A stretch of 64,000 nucleotides of DNA from Phallusia mammillata (lineage: Eukaryota > Chordata > Ascidiacea > Phlebobranchia > Ascidiidae), in the NCBI GenBank assembly GCA_003260075.1, contig QLIY01000129.1, forward strand, positions 161,394-225,393. Reading direction: 5' to 3'. Shown one piece after another: positions 12,313 to 24,728 of the stretch. Position 1 is the first letter of the stretch; the number at the start of each line of letters is the position of its first letter. The position numbers and the translations under genes were made by a program. The notes under the pieces were generated by a model that saw only the letters and a list, made by a program, of their open reading frames with translations, did no database searches and was not told the origin of the DNA.

Positions 12313-12611
12313 CAGGGGTGGGCAACCTAAGCGAGCAACTTTTGAGCAGCCCGTGACGGGTATTTTATTTTCAACGACCGGACGGAATGTGTGTGTTAAA
12401 TCTTATTTTTGTACCTAAGAGTTGTTACATTAAACGTTGATAGTCTTTAGTTTATTACTAAGAATAGGTATTGTTGCATACAAAGTTTAAAATAATTGTG
12501 CATTTGACTTTGTCTACACTTTTATGTTATTGCATGACCATCGCTGCTGCCCGCCTCCACAATATATCACTACATTTTGGCCCGCGCATGCAAAAAGGGG
12601 GCCCACCTTTG
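12313..12611. mobile_element. hAT MITE inserted at SEFIR-B stop codon
   Basis: The ends CAGGGGTGGGCAACC and GGGCCCACCTTTG are flanked by perfect GTTTAAAC duplications (12305-12312, 12612-12619). The left duplication contains the TAA stop codon of SEFIR-B. Confidence 0.88.
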
Positions 12612-13083
12612 GTTTAAACAGTGGGAGAGGAAGAATGTTGCTCTGTTGAAGCAGACATATTTTTAGTTGAAAAACAATGGTTTACACTCCTTTGAAAACT
12701 GTTTTTTTTGCACTGATATATCTTGATGGAAAGATATTTTGGTTTTGTGTATTTTTTTAGGCTTTCTTGTATATGCAATAAGACTTTGTTATTAACTCAT
12801 TGGTGTTGATGTTCGATCCAAGAAAGTTCTTTTGTATTGGTTTTGCCTATGTGTGTAAACTACCATTAATGCTTCACTTTGCACCCTAATCTTCAGTTGG
12901 TGCTATAATTATATTTGTGTGACATGCTAAGTCCTCTTGTGCCTCAAGCCATGGTTTCAAGAAACAATTGTATAGAGCGTATTTGCAATGCAAATTGGGG
13001 TGCTTTATCCGTCAATATGCTTTTCGTATTTTTGAAGGCAAAAACAATCAATCCATTTCATAAAATGGTGGTAAAATATAAAG

Positions 13084-13089
13084 TTTATT
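13084..13089 (-). terminator. Poly(A) signal of AMPK beta
   Basis: AATAAA on the minus strand, 160 bases after the AMPK beta stop codon. Confidence 0.5.
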
Positions 13090-13248
13090 CACACGATAGT
13101 GACGCCAGAACAAACCACAGCAACACACACAAGAAAAAAGATGATTATGAAAACATACAAAAACGTCCTTTGAGAATCAAAGACACTTAGTGTTTTGACG
13201 TACAATGTGATGTTGATTAAGTTCTATTTTGAGAAGAGCACCTTGAAA

Positions 13249-16175
13249 TTAAATTGGTTTGTATAGCAAAGTAGTAACAAACTTCTTTTTGTAACGGTGG
13301 GTGGCACTTAATGCCATTACCCCGTCCTTGATGGAAAGAGCATACATGTGGTTTAACATCACATGTTGCGGCTCTGGCAGTAATGAAGGTTCAAACTGAA
13401 ACGAAAACATTTTTTTTTGCAAATTACAAATGTCAGTCTTCGTAATAAAGTTAACCTATGGCAAAACTATGGTCTATACATAAACATACATGGCATATAT
13501 TACTAAATAGTTAACATAACTGCCTTGTACCCATGAGTTTAAGAGATCTAACTGCCACTTTAAATTACCATCACCTCATGTTGAAAAATAAAAAAAACAA
13601 TGATCCAGCAAATTTTCAAGGGAGACTAGAGCTTGCAAGTGAACTTGTGAGCATAACACACATTAGGGCAGTGCCGACCAAGGCAGAACAGACAATAGTT
13701 TGATCACCTTGCTTAAAATAGTTTATGCTGATCATCAGCACAAATATAGAAGTTAGAACATGAAATATTACAGTGATTTAAATCAAACTGACAACTTTAA
13801 ACTGGTTTGTACAATTGAAAAGATGTGAGCAGTTTAGTCCATGAATAAGCCCAAACCAAACATATTTTTGGACATTGTTCAGAAGTACCATTACAAGAAT
13901 GCAATGCTTTATCACTACACTTACTGATAAGTCTACATCTTGATTTAGGAGCACTTTATTGAGAAGATGTGGCGGAAGTGAGGGTGGATGAAGATTTGAA
14001 TCTTCCATTAAACTTCTAGGAACATCTTGGCTGTAGTCCCCAGCATTTGAGAGGTAATCTAAATATTAAGCAGTTCAATTACAATGTTACATAGAAAATG
14101 TATTGAATTGGTAACAAATCATAATGTTGAAAATTTACTTGTGTTGTCAAATTTGTTTCCAGTTGAGTCATAAGCTAGTGCTTCAAATACTTCGAAGTCT
14201 GAAGGTTTCACTTCTAAGTAGTTATTTACAGTTCCCATATCATTTTGCTTCGTAGGCTGAAAAACAAACGCACAACTCCATTGCAAAATTCTACACTGTT
14301 ATGTTAAACATACATGTTAAGCGAAAAGCAAGTTTTATGGAAAATATATTTATTAATGTTGGAAATTTTGAATTGCCTGAAAGATTGGATTGTATTATTT
14401 TGAAACCGGGCATGAAAATGGTACATAGCAGTACAGAAACACTACACTAGTGCCACATAATCGGGAATCAGCTGCAAAAACTCGCAGTTGAAAATACGCC
14501 AATGCAAAAATAAGTTTGCACATAAAAAGAAAATAACATTATAGATACCTCTTGGGGGTCAACCTTCCAGTTCCCATCAACCAGAAACTTGTATTCATGC
14601 ACAGGGGGGGGGGGAATCGGAAAACGGCTGCAAAAACTCGCAGTTGAAAATTCGCCAATGAAAAAATAAGTTTGCACATAAAAAGAAAATAACATTATTG
14701 ATACCTCTTGAGGGTCAACCTTCCAGTTCCCATCAACCAGAAACTTGTATTCATGCACACCGGCAGGCAAATCGACCACGGCCACAAAATCATCGTGACT
14801 CCTATTTAGTCGAAGTTTGTTCTGCCATTTGTCATATGACCCCGAAATGTACACCTGCCAATCATAAAATGGTTAGATACTAAAAAAATTATTCAGGGTT
14901 AGGCGTTCTCAAAATGGGCGACAGTGACCCATTTGGGCGGAAATAGGGATTTGAAAATTTAGTTTGTCTAGTTAATAACCAACACAAGCAGTTGGTTTAA
15001 ATGTTTCAGTAGGTATGTATTTGTGTTGCATTTTGTCAAATATGCGTTTTCAAATCTTCTAGCTTTGAAATGACACAGAAAGAAACATAATACACCATGT
15101 CAAATACATACACTTAGTAAAAGAATTTTGGTCAAGAGAATTTCTGAGTTTCACATATTATTTACTATTGTAATTGCAAGTGTGTTTTATTTACCTCTTT
15201 TCCACCTCCGTTCCATCTAATTACTGGGGGGGGGGAACCTGCCAATCATAAAATGGTTATACACAAATTGTTATTCAGGGTTAGGCGTTCTCAAAATGGG
15301 TGACAGTGACCCATTTGGGCATTTGCATTTCATTTGGGCGGAAATAGGGATTTGAAAATTTCGTTTGTCTAGTTAATAACCAACACAAGCAGTTAGTTTA
15401 AATGTTTCAGTAGGTATGTATTTATGTTGCATTTTGTCAAATATGCGTTTTCAAATCTTCTGGCTTTGAAATGACACAGAAAGTAACATAATACACTTTG
15501 TCAAATACATACACTAAATAAAAGAATTTTGGTCAAGATAATTTCTATGAGTTTCACATATTATTTACTACTGTAGTTGCAGGTGTGTTTTATTTACCTC
15601 TTTTCCACCTCCTTTCCATCTGATGACTGCTGGAACTTTTTTAACTTCAGACCCTGGAATGTCAGATCCCACCAGTTCAGACTAAAACACAACCAGTTAT
15701 GAGTGCTGTTTGTTGCAATAATTTTTGTTTGTTGCATTAGTTCAGTAAGCTTGGCAGGCAAGTCTAGTTGTGTTATGTCCACAATAAATCCAAGATGGCT
15801 GCCTAGTTGTTAGTTAGTTTGGCATTTAATTAAAACGTTTGTGGCAATTTTGACTAAAAAAAATTAAGTGGATAGAGGAAATTTATATGCTTAATACTCG
15901 TGTATTTCTAGCCTACATAATACAGTATCCTGTAATCCTGGTTTCTAAAAAAGTTGAATTGTAAGCCAAGCAGAAAATAGCTAGTCTTGCTGCACAAAAA
16001 CATTGCACAATTTAAAGAGTTTCGAGTCCAGAATACCGACCGCTAGAATTTCATTGTGATCTGGAAACACAAAACCAGAGTCATCCATAGGGGAGCCATC
16101 AATATTGTGTCCTGGATGTCCATCACCACCACTCTGTGAATCATCTAAAGACCTTTTGGCGGGAGTGTTTCCCAT
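13249..16175 (-). CDS. PRKAB1: AMP-activated protein kinase beta subunit
   Basis: The beta subunit is the scaffold of the AMPK heterotrimer and tethers it to glycogen. Exons on the minus strand: 16041-16175, 15598-15681, 14705-14854, 14139-14256, 13925-14058 and 13249-13395, giving about 255 residues (vertebrate about 270). It starts MGNT, the N-myristoylation signature of beta subunits. The carbohydrate-binding module follows: VIRWKGGGKE, VYISGSYDKW, LNRSHDDFVA (the serine of the Ser108 autophosphorylation site is kept), HEYKFLVDGNW. The C-terminal alpha/gamma-binding domain reads PPHLLNKVLLNQD, LPEPQHVMLNHMYALSIKD and ends YKKKFVTTLLYKPI, nearly identical to vertebrates. Exon 1 must end at 16041 to keep frame, using a weak donor (GTCGGT). 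Truncated copies of exons 2 and 3 beside G runs are allelic overlaps. Vertebrate beta1 and beta2 cannot be told apart here. Confidence 0.96.
14549..14603 (-). pseudogene. Truncated copy of AMPK beta exon 3
   Basis: This repeats the 3' end of the carbohydrate-binding exon (14705-14759) with its downstream intron. It stops at the G run 14604-14614, after which the same sequence restarts and continues intact. Such a layout is an unmerged contig overlap rather than a duplicated exon. Confidence 0.75.
15195..15225 (-). pseudogene. Truncated copy of AMPK beta exon 2
   Basis: It carries the donor end of exon 2 with a few base differences and stops at the G run 15226-15235. The intron sequence that follows the run (15236-15590) repeats 14856-15190. 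This is best read as the second allele. Confidence 0.7.
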
Positions 16176-16636
16176 TTTTCAATACATCAACTAATACACA
16201 GATGTGATATGTCTACTTTGTATTTTACTTATTTGTAACCTGTGATACATGATTAAATTTTATGGTTATTACAATGATATACCAAACCACTTCTGCAAAC
16301 AATTTGACAATTCTTTTTTATTGTAAGAAAACGCAGTTTCATAACAAGGTTTGGCAAGTTACCTTGACTTGTCTGTTTGATTGAGTTGAGTTTATTGATA
16401 ATAATCATCAGTAAACTCATATTTTATGGCTATGCTATTTGCTAAGGCGTTTATTTTCAAAAACTGTTCGGTTAAATGCTGTTAATTTTTGGAAATCAAC
16501 TTGCAACGATCAGCGAAAAGTACTATACACATAAAAAACACGTTTATCCTGGTTTGGGCTTTGCCTTTGCAAACTCCCCAATGTAAACAAACAAATATTC
16601 CATAGAAATAACATTAACCGCCAGATTTTATGACGT

Positions 16637-16694
<58 letters not shown>

Positions 16695-18794
16695 GTGAAG
16701 TACTGGGAATCAAAAGTCGCCCACAAAATTTAATTACCCATCTGATCATTTGGTGTAAGATGCATGATGAATCACCTTTGTCGTGAGGTTTAATCACCGT
16801 CTTCCGCTTTCTTGGACACAAGACCTGCGATCACCGTATTTACTCGATTGTAAGCTGCACGCTGGAAATACATCTTACTGTTGTTACATAGTATAAATAT
16901 TCGCCCATATCTGTTAGTCACGTTGATAATTGTATCCAGCAGAACGTATAGGCTATGGACGTATAATCTGTACATGCATACCAGTTTTGAACCCCAAATA
17001 AGTTAAAAGTTGGAGTGTAGAAATAATGTCGGTATAAAATAAAAATGTAAGCCGCCCTCGATTATAAGCCGCACAAACGACAGGTAAAATAAAAACAATA
17101 TAGGTCGCGGCTTGCAATCGAGTAAATCCGGTAATTAGAATATGACACATGTAATAAGCTGTTTTATTTCTAATCAGTAATCACGTATACAATTTCAAAC
17201 ACTAATGAATTTTCTGTTTGCCTGTACTCACTTTATAAATATATTTAAGGAGAAGCAAAACTTGTAGATTTTTTTAACTTACCCACCTTTTCTAAGGAAA
17301 ATCTGTTGACCCACGCTAACAATACAGAACAGACACAACACACTGTAGCTGCGAGCGGGATAATGTTTATTTATTGCACGCAGTCAAAATGCTTAGCTAG
17401 CCTATATAGACTGTTGGAGCTACATGGCTAAAATTGGACAGTACCCAAAACCACAGATATCGTTACTGTCACCTAAGCTATAAGCACCGTTGCCACCCAA
17501 AACAGTAAAATGAAGATCAGTAAATTTGACCACTTATCCCAAGGGGTTAAGGTATAAGCGCAACGTTGCAATATGTTTGTAAAGAAAGAACAAAGTGTTT
17601 TATATATTGCCAGCGTACGGTGACATTGGCAAAGTAGTGCGTCGTTTTTCACAGAACATAGAGATTGTAGAAATAACGAACAATGTTCAATTGCCTTACA
17701 ATCGTTTAACGATTTAATTGGATAGAAGCTTAATCGGAACTTTAAAGGTTTTTTTTCTATTGTCATTCGAACGAGTGTTTGAAAACTTTTTATCAGCACA
17801 CAGATTCAAACGGATAGTGTCAAAAAACAGAGACCCAAAATGCCGTTGTAGGATCAACAACAGCAAACACATTTTCACTTTTAAGACAAATGTCGTGTGC
17901 GTTATGTTTGCACATCATAAAGACTAGAAAAAACTCGGCACAAACTTTCATAAAAGCACACTTGGAAGCACAAGTTTTTCGACACGAAAATGTAACAAAA
18001 ACTACCAACTTTATAGCGTACCTCTGCTCAACGAATTCGAATTGTTTAGTGAAACGTACTAGAATGTAGTTAAATATGCCAGACTCCGATTTCGTAGCAC
18101 TGTATTTTTTTCGGAATTTGGTCAAAACCTAAGAAAAACGCATAAGGGGGGGGGGGTAAAAGCACACTTGGAAGCACAAGTTTTTCGACGCGAAAATGTA
18201 ACAAAAACTACCAACTTTATAGCGTACCTCATTTTAACGAATTCGAATTGTTTAGTGAAACGTACTAGAACGTAGTTAAATATGCCAGACTCCGATTTCG
18301 TAACACTGTATTTTTTTCGGAATTTGGTCAAAACCTAAGAAAAACGCATAAGGACCAAATTGTGTCTTTTTCTCTTTACACAAATTTCATATGTTTATTA
18401 TAGGTGCTACTAGATAGTGAATACATCGGCATTTTTATGTTCATTAGGTCCCCAACTGTCAAAATTGGTTAGGCGACTCCTATGCCATTTTGTCTCATTG
18501 TAAACGATTGCTGTTTTTTTGCTCAAAAAAAAAGCATTGAAATTGTAATACTTTACTTAACCCCCTTTTGCAGATTATTTTGGCTCAGTTTAACCGTACA
18601 AAACAACATGTGTCGGAATGTAGAGTTTCAAAACCGAAAATTTAGGTTGCAACATGGTACAAACCTCTTTTCAATCAAAGGCTTCTATCAAACCTAGCTT
18701 CCTATAATATACATATATATGTAACAAGAAAAGACGAATAATAAATAAAAAGAAGCAAATTGGACTCAGTAAGTCACTTAACATGGAGTTTATG
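16176..18794. other. Spacer between AMPK beta 5' end and TBC1D22 3' end
   Basis: It contains a 57-base G run (16637-16693), a MITE (16834-17131), an unmerged overlap around 18146-18156 and AT-rich unique sequence. The AMPK beta promoter should lie in its left part. A minus-strand AATAAA at 18394-18399 could end TBC1D22. I found no further gene; the frames of 100-108 codons read through repeats and duplicated sequence. Confidence 0.45.
16834..17131. mobile_element. MITE with CCGTATTTACTCGATTG ends, copy 1
   Basis: Ends CCGTATTTACTCGATTGTAA and CTTGCAATCGAGTAAATCCGG are inverted. Internal AAGCCGCCC motifs recur. It lies upstream of the AMPK beta start. Confidence 0.82.
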
Positions 18795-21700
18795 CTATCT
18801 TTTCTTGTTCGGCAAATGACTTGGTGCATCAGCGAAGGTGTATTTCAATCTGTAAGCTTCAGCAAGAAGTAGTTTCACTTCTTCATCACCCCAGTGGTGT
18901 GTAGGAACATTTTGGATCATTAACATGACACCCTGAGAGATGACAGTGAATTAAACTGGTAAAATAGCAGTTTTTTGCGGTTGGGGCTTAATAACAATAA
19001 GGTCAGGCCATTTGAAATAACAGTTGCATTGTGTTGTGTGATATGATCAGTGCAAGTTTTGTGCTGCCCATTTGCCAAACTGAATCTGTTACACATGCTT
19101 ATGTGCATAAATCAAAGAGTAAATTTGACTTTATCTAAACACCAGAAATTCAAAGAAATGTTTTAGGGTTCTTTAGTCTAGCTCTAAATTCTAAAGTTTA
19201 GACCAGTGGTGGCCAACCTATGGCGCATGCGTCAAACGTGGCGCATTGCATGATCAGAAAGGGCGCATTGCCTTCTTTTGATAATCATGAAAATCAAATT
19301 AATAAACTAATAAATAAATATTTCTATTTTCTTAGTTCTTGTTTCTTATTACTATCCTTTTCATGCAAAAGTTGTTTCTTTCTCTTTCTCTCTTTTTACA
19401 AGAAGTAGTCATAGAAGGTGGGGTTACGAGATATTTATGGGATATACATCCAACACAGTATGTTAAAAAGTTGGCGAATGGTATGTAGAAGGTTGGCCAC
19501 CCCTGGTTTAGACCTTTTGTTCTACTTTTTAGAAGGTAAATGTACCAGAAACTAAACAAAAAAAAGAACACGAAAATTTTATGTTTTATCAGTGGTTTAT
19601 CAGTAAACTTTTTTTGACAAATCAAAACATTTTCATTCCTCTGATACACTACACAGTAGATTCTAAACCATACAAAGATCATTTACAATTGGGCCTTTTA
19701 TCAACTTCACAGGTCCTATTTCCAGAGCTTAAGTGTCTATTTAGAAACCACATGTAAAATTTAAAGTAAATTCTTCCCTCAAGTTTGAAAATGATTCATC
19801 TGGGAGGAATTCCTCCCCAATTAAGAACCTCTGCGTTATATCAACACATAATTATAATGCTACCTGGAAATCTTTCTCTGCTAGCAACTGCTTCCTCCAC
19901 TGTGTAAGGAAAGCAGCACAGACGTAGAGATGAAAATCAGAAAATCCATCGGTTTCGGCAAGATAAGTGTCCCATAATCTAATGGTGCACCGCAGAGGGA
20001 TCTCTCGCATCAGAAGGTTATTCATCCAGCGAAATGAAAATTGAAGGTACTCAATTTGTTCAGTCTCCAAATGTGCATGAAGGTCAGCTGTAACAAAGGT
20101 CAAAGGTTAAACGGCCAACCAATAATAACATTGTTGAAATGTTGGCATAGCATGCATTTGTTGGCAAAATTCTTGTTTTTTAGACCACATTTAAATGCTC
20201 CTATGAAACAAGTAGGTGACAATATCACTTGGAAATGGCATTTTCATGGCATCCATTGCATTTTCAATATAGAAGGCAGCATTACTTGAAAAAATAGTTT
20301 TGTCTTTAATGTCATTTTTAGTATATGGGGCAACAATACTAAAAAATAGTTTCGCCATTAGTCCATTTTTAATATAGGGGATCATCACTTAGAAAATAAT
20401 TTTGTCTTTAAAGGCATGTCCTAAACCTGGACGAAACATCATGCGTTATTATGTCATTGTCACAATAAATGGTATACATGCATAAATTTATTGTTTAAAC
20501 ATTATTCATGTAGGCTTTACCCATCAAATGGGTCACAAAGAAATTTCCCTGAAATGGGGTCGCAGAGCAAGAAAGTTTGAGAAGCCCAGTTCTAAGCTAC
20601 TAGTACAGGCTATCATTGTGTTTATATGAAGAGGTCTTACACATGTTTTTGTATGTTTTCACACGAAAAGGAAAAAAAAAATCGTCCTCACGCACATATA
20701 ACATACATACCATCAACACGTTTTGTCAGCTCTCTAAGCTTGCTAACTTTGCTTTGTACTCCTGGTTGAGCGAAAGTGTAATTGTCTTGAATTCCATCCA
20801 GCAAGTTTCCCATACACCAGTAAGTGTCAGCTTCCATATCCTTCAAAGTACGTTCCGGCAACTTTGCAACATCATACGTTTCTACCTCAACTTCTTCCCC
20901 TTAAAATATAGATTGTTTAATATTTAAAAATGCAAAAGCTACTCGACCTTATATGTCAGTTCAGCATAGGCCATTGGAGAGCTTTTTACCTAAAAACCTA
21001 AACACAAAAATTGAATGTAGCAGTGGACATGTGACTCTATCTAATGTTTTTGACTCAGACATCAAACAAAATCTAAGCATTCATGCAGGCCCTGCACAGT
21101 TTATTGCCTATTACTACAAGATTCGCTGAAAGTCTGATGCACCAAAAATGTCATAATTTTTACTTCAAAATGTTAAAAAAAACAGCCCTACTACATAAGC
21201 ATTGTTCTCAAAACAGTTTATTTCGAGAAACATTGTTCTTCGCTGCTTGGGTGTTCTATGATTATCAAAAAGCACTAGGTTCACATACCTATTTCAGCTG
21301 AAAGAAATACAACGAAAAAAGGCGTAACCAAATCATTGATGCCTTGCACATAACCACTAGCAGGATGACGTACTGCCCACACAAACAATAGACGCTCAAA
21401 TACCTGAAAATAAAACACATTATTATGTACATAAAAAAATTTGAGGAATTATTTTATGTTAATTTGCTTACGGTTTGTACTGATGGTTGTTGAAACAGTG
21501 GAATGAGTGGATTGGTTCTGGGAATGTCAATATGAATCTGAAAATGTTTAAATACCTGTTAATTGACAAGTTTTTAAGTTCAATTTTAGTGATGGGGCGG
21601 GTACCCGGTACTCGGTATCGAATGATTTCAGTGGTATCGATACTCGTACTCAGTATCGAAATATTTTATCTCAGTTTTCGATACCAAAGTGTGAGTACCG

Positions 21701-24700
21701 AAGGCCGATTTACACCATAAAAATACAGGCAACTTTATGTCAATATTTGCTTCGGACAGCACAAAATTGGAAATAAATTCCGCCAGTTTATCTATGTCGT
21801 TTTCACTATCACGTGTAGATTAGATTTTTCGGCATGTATGTGTGCCCCCGACCATGGCAGATAAATTAACCAATGATATACAACTAAGTACAGGGGGGGG
21901 GGGGTATCGTCCCATCACTATCCAATCTATAGACCATTTACTTTCAAACACAAGTACATGAGCTTTTATAATATAAATAATATTTTTCTCTGCAATTTGG
22001 AAACAATGGTGGTCATTTGTGAAACAAATGGCCCTGGTTTAGGTGTACCTTACCTGATGATAGGTTTGTTGGTACATTGGTTGTTCTCTACATTCATAAT
22101 ACTGTTCAACAAACTTGAAATATTCATTGCGTTTCCTCTTTAACACCGACTCCCTTCGGTCTTTGTTTGCAGGAAGATAGCCCTGAGATTAAAAACATTT
22201 AAACAACCAGACAATTGTTTGAAGTTCATATGTTTGTTGTACAGATAACATACATTTTTTTTTCTAATTGATCAATGCAGTCAAAGTTTAGTAAAAAAAT
22301 AAGAACAGTTTTAAAACTTACTGATAGCAATTTCCAAGTCACTGCACGAACTGCAGAAGGAATACCAGGCCAGCTAAGTTTTCTCAAATCATCTGAAAGA
22401 ACCACAAACATAAGATATTTGTTTATTTAAATTTGCAAATAATATCCCCAAACACTTTTGGAGTGATTGAATGAACTATCTCACAGAAAATAGAAAGTGA
22501 GCCCTATTACAATGTAAAATTTATGTGTTGTGTTCTGTAAGTTTTGTATAGTGGCAATTGAGGTATAGGTTTCCAATATCTTTAATAACAGGGAATCAAT
22601 ATATTGACATGTGTAATTGTTTACACACCAAGATCTATAGAATCGGACTGTAGCATTTGGTAGAACTTGTCAATTCTTGTGTTTTCCTTTGCAAGGTTGC
22701 TGGCAGTCATTGGCATTCGAATCGATTGTGCCTTTGGAGCTGAACCAGCCCCAGTTATGCCTGAAAAACACATAGCAAGTTGGCGTAGATTTATTGCTCG
22801 AAAATGTTTTGGGCTTTAAAGTTATGATCAGTTTACTAGTGATGGGACGGGTACCCGGTACTCGGTACTCGGTATCGATACTCGGTATCAAAATATTTTG
22901 TCTCAGTTTTCGATACCAATGTGCGAGTACCAAAGGCTGATTTACACTATAAGAACACTGAAAACTTTGTGCCAATATATGCTTCGGACAGTACAAATTT
23001 GGGAAAAAGTTCCGCCAGGTTACGTATTTTTTTCGCTATCGTATGGAGATTACTTTTTTCTGCATGTGTGTGTGCACGCCTGTACGCCGGCCATGGCAGA
23101 TAAATTAGCAGGTGATATATATACAACTAAGTACAACACTGTACTTAAGTACTCGGTAATCGTACTCGGTATCGAAGGTATAAACATGTGGTACTCGTAC
23201 TCGGTATCGGTACTCGCTTCAAAACCTGGTATCGTCCCATCACTACAGTTTACCATGTACATACAGTAAAACTCTGGACAAAATCTGAGTGATTTTGGAC
23301 AAGAAAATCAGGGCTGGGCAACAAGTAATGTTTCTACTCAGTCCTATACCACTTATATTATTAAACCTTATCAAGCAAAGCGACCGGGCAAGTATGCCGA
23401 CTAACAATGAACTTACCAGAATAAAAAAGCAGGTCAACTAATAGGTTTATGTACTTTATCAACTAACTATGTAAAAAATATCCGAAAAAATTTGCATTAC
23501 ACCATTTTGTACCAAAATTAGGCATTTTTCAACAGATGTTTAACTGATATATTTTAACATTACAATTGATTTAGGTTCAAATCAACCTACTTGGAGGTGA
23601 CAGCACCATTTTTGATCCAGTCTGTGTGGTTTCTTCAGCATTAGTTTCATACACTTCACTTGAATTATTCAAATTGCCAAATCCATTCATAGACTTTGCA
23701 GGTTGTTTATCCTTTACAACTTTGTGCACTGGAATACTGCCAACTTGGCTAACAGTTCTACTTGCTCCACCTGGTACCCTCTTGTGGCTGTGTGATGAAG
23801 TTGGGGTGGTTTCAGCTGCACCGGGTCTTACAGGTTTTTCTGCACTGGTTCTTGCTGCCAGTTTTTGATGACCGCTTGATAATGTTGATGTCTGTCTACT
23901 GCCAGTTGCAAAGGAATTGGTTTTTGAGTGATTTTCGATTACTGCTTGAGCTGCAGCATGTACCTTGAAATGCAGCAAGTAAAAAATACATTTTGCAATC
24001 TTTGTAAATGTTCCAAACAGTCTACAACAGGGTGAAAATGTACCCCTGGTCCAAATGAACATTCTATTGGTTTACAAGTGTCATGTGTAAAACATGTCAT
24101 TCTAATTAAAAAACATGCTTTTCACTCATGACAACAAATATTGGTTGTTTCGCTAAATAAACAGTACAGAGTTTTTTTTATACACACAGTTGTTTTCATG
24201 TAGCTATGGGTCAAGAATATATGAAAATTTTAGCCTGTGACCCTATAAAAGTTGTACACCCCTTGTGACAAGTGAACAATCAATTCTTTTCCTCTTATGT
24301 ACATCATATTTTTTGTAACTGAGTCATTAATAGGCCATGTTTGGGCATAAAATTTAACACTGCTATGACCTGTTCTGGACTGGATCCCATTTCAATCTTA
24401 GCTAAAGCAGCTCGCAGTAGATCATCATCAGTTGCATCCCAGGCATCTTCGGTATGATTCTCAAACTCCTTAAAGCTCAACTTGTGTTTTGGAGCATGCT
24501 GTGGTGATTCATGTTGTGGAGCAGGGGAGGACTGCATTGAGCTGTAAGGAACATAATTAAATAACTTGGTTGCATGAAAAAATACTTTATGTTTGTAAGT
24601 TATGTACTTAATATACGACTAATAAAACAGCAAATTGCACAACCTAGAGATGAGTACCTTCCTGGAAACTTGTTAGAAGACCTTTTCCAAAAAGCCTTTT

Positions 24701-24728
24701 TCTTGCTTTCGTCAATATTTTGGGCCAT
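18795..24728 (-). CDS. TBC1D22: TBC1 domain family member 22 (Rab GAP)
   Basis: TBC domains stimulate GTP hydrolysis by Rab GTPases; vertebrate TBC1D22A/B act at the Golgi. Eleven minus-strand exons keep frame: 24658-24728, 24370-24541, 23591-23963, 22629-22760, 22322-22392, 22054-22182, 21472-21537, 21289-21403, 20711-20899, 19864-20087 and 18795-18932, about 559 residues (vertebrate 505-517). The N-terminus MAQNIDESKKKAFWKRS matches the family start with its FWKRS motif. A Ser/Thr/Pro-rich linker contains AAQAVIENHSK. The TBC domain runs from LRKLSWPGIPSAVR through IHIDIPRTNP (arginine finger), ASGYVQGINDLVTPF (glutamine finger), DTYWCMGNLLDGIQDNYTF and FRWMNNLLMREIPLRC, to the end LLAEAYRLKYTFADAPSH. 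The vertebrate A and B copies cannot be separated here. Two related hAT elements sit in introns. It is head-to-head with Citron. Confidence 0.96.
19204..19505. mobile_element. hAT MITE, family CAGTGGTGGCCAACC, copy 2
   Basis: It is a close relative of 2846-3174 with the same ends and the perfect 8-base target duplication GTTTAGAC (19196-19203, 19506-19513). It lies in the last intron of TBC1D22. Confidence 0.9.
21587..21920. mobile_element. hAT MITE with TAGTGATGGG ends, copy 1
   Basis: Inverted ends TAGTGATGGGG and CCCATCACTA surround an interior of GTACTCGGTATCG repeats. The target duplication is worn (6 of 8). A G run at 21893-21904 sits inside. It lies in a TBC1D22 intron. Confidence 0.78.
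22837..23245. mobile_element. hAT MITE with TAGTGATGGG ends, copy 2
   Basis: It has the same family ends as 21587-21920, with the perfect 8-base target duplication CAGTTTAC (22829-22836, 23246-23253). It lies in a TBC1D22 intron. Confidence 0.88.

Larger units (their letters stand above)
12311..13248. other. Convergent 3' spacer of SEFIR-B and AMPK beta
   Basis: The first 300 bases are a hAT element. An AATAAG-like signal near 12778 could end the plus-strand SEFIR transcript. On the minus strand AATAAA (13084-13089 read in reverse) could end the AMPK beta transcript, which would leave the two tails about 300 bases apart. The 91-codon frame at 12915-13190 is not recognisable. Confidence 0.45.

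Noticed and set aside
14468-14854. AMPK beta protein with a duplicated carbohydrate-binding segment (read-through frame)
   Set aside because: The second segment is separated by a G run and copies intron sequence too; it is an unmerged allelic overlap.
16510-16821. Frames rich in proline or glycine at homopolymer runs (also 29372-29599, 37376-37597, 59954-60154)
   Set aside because: They exist only because the G/C run translates as poly-Pro or poly-Gly; the runs are probable gap fillers.
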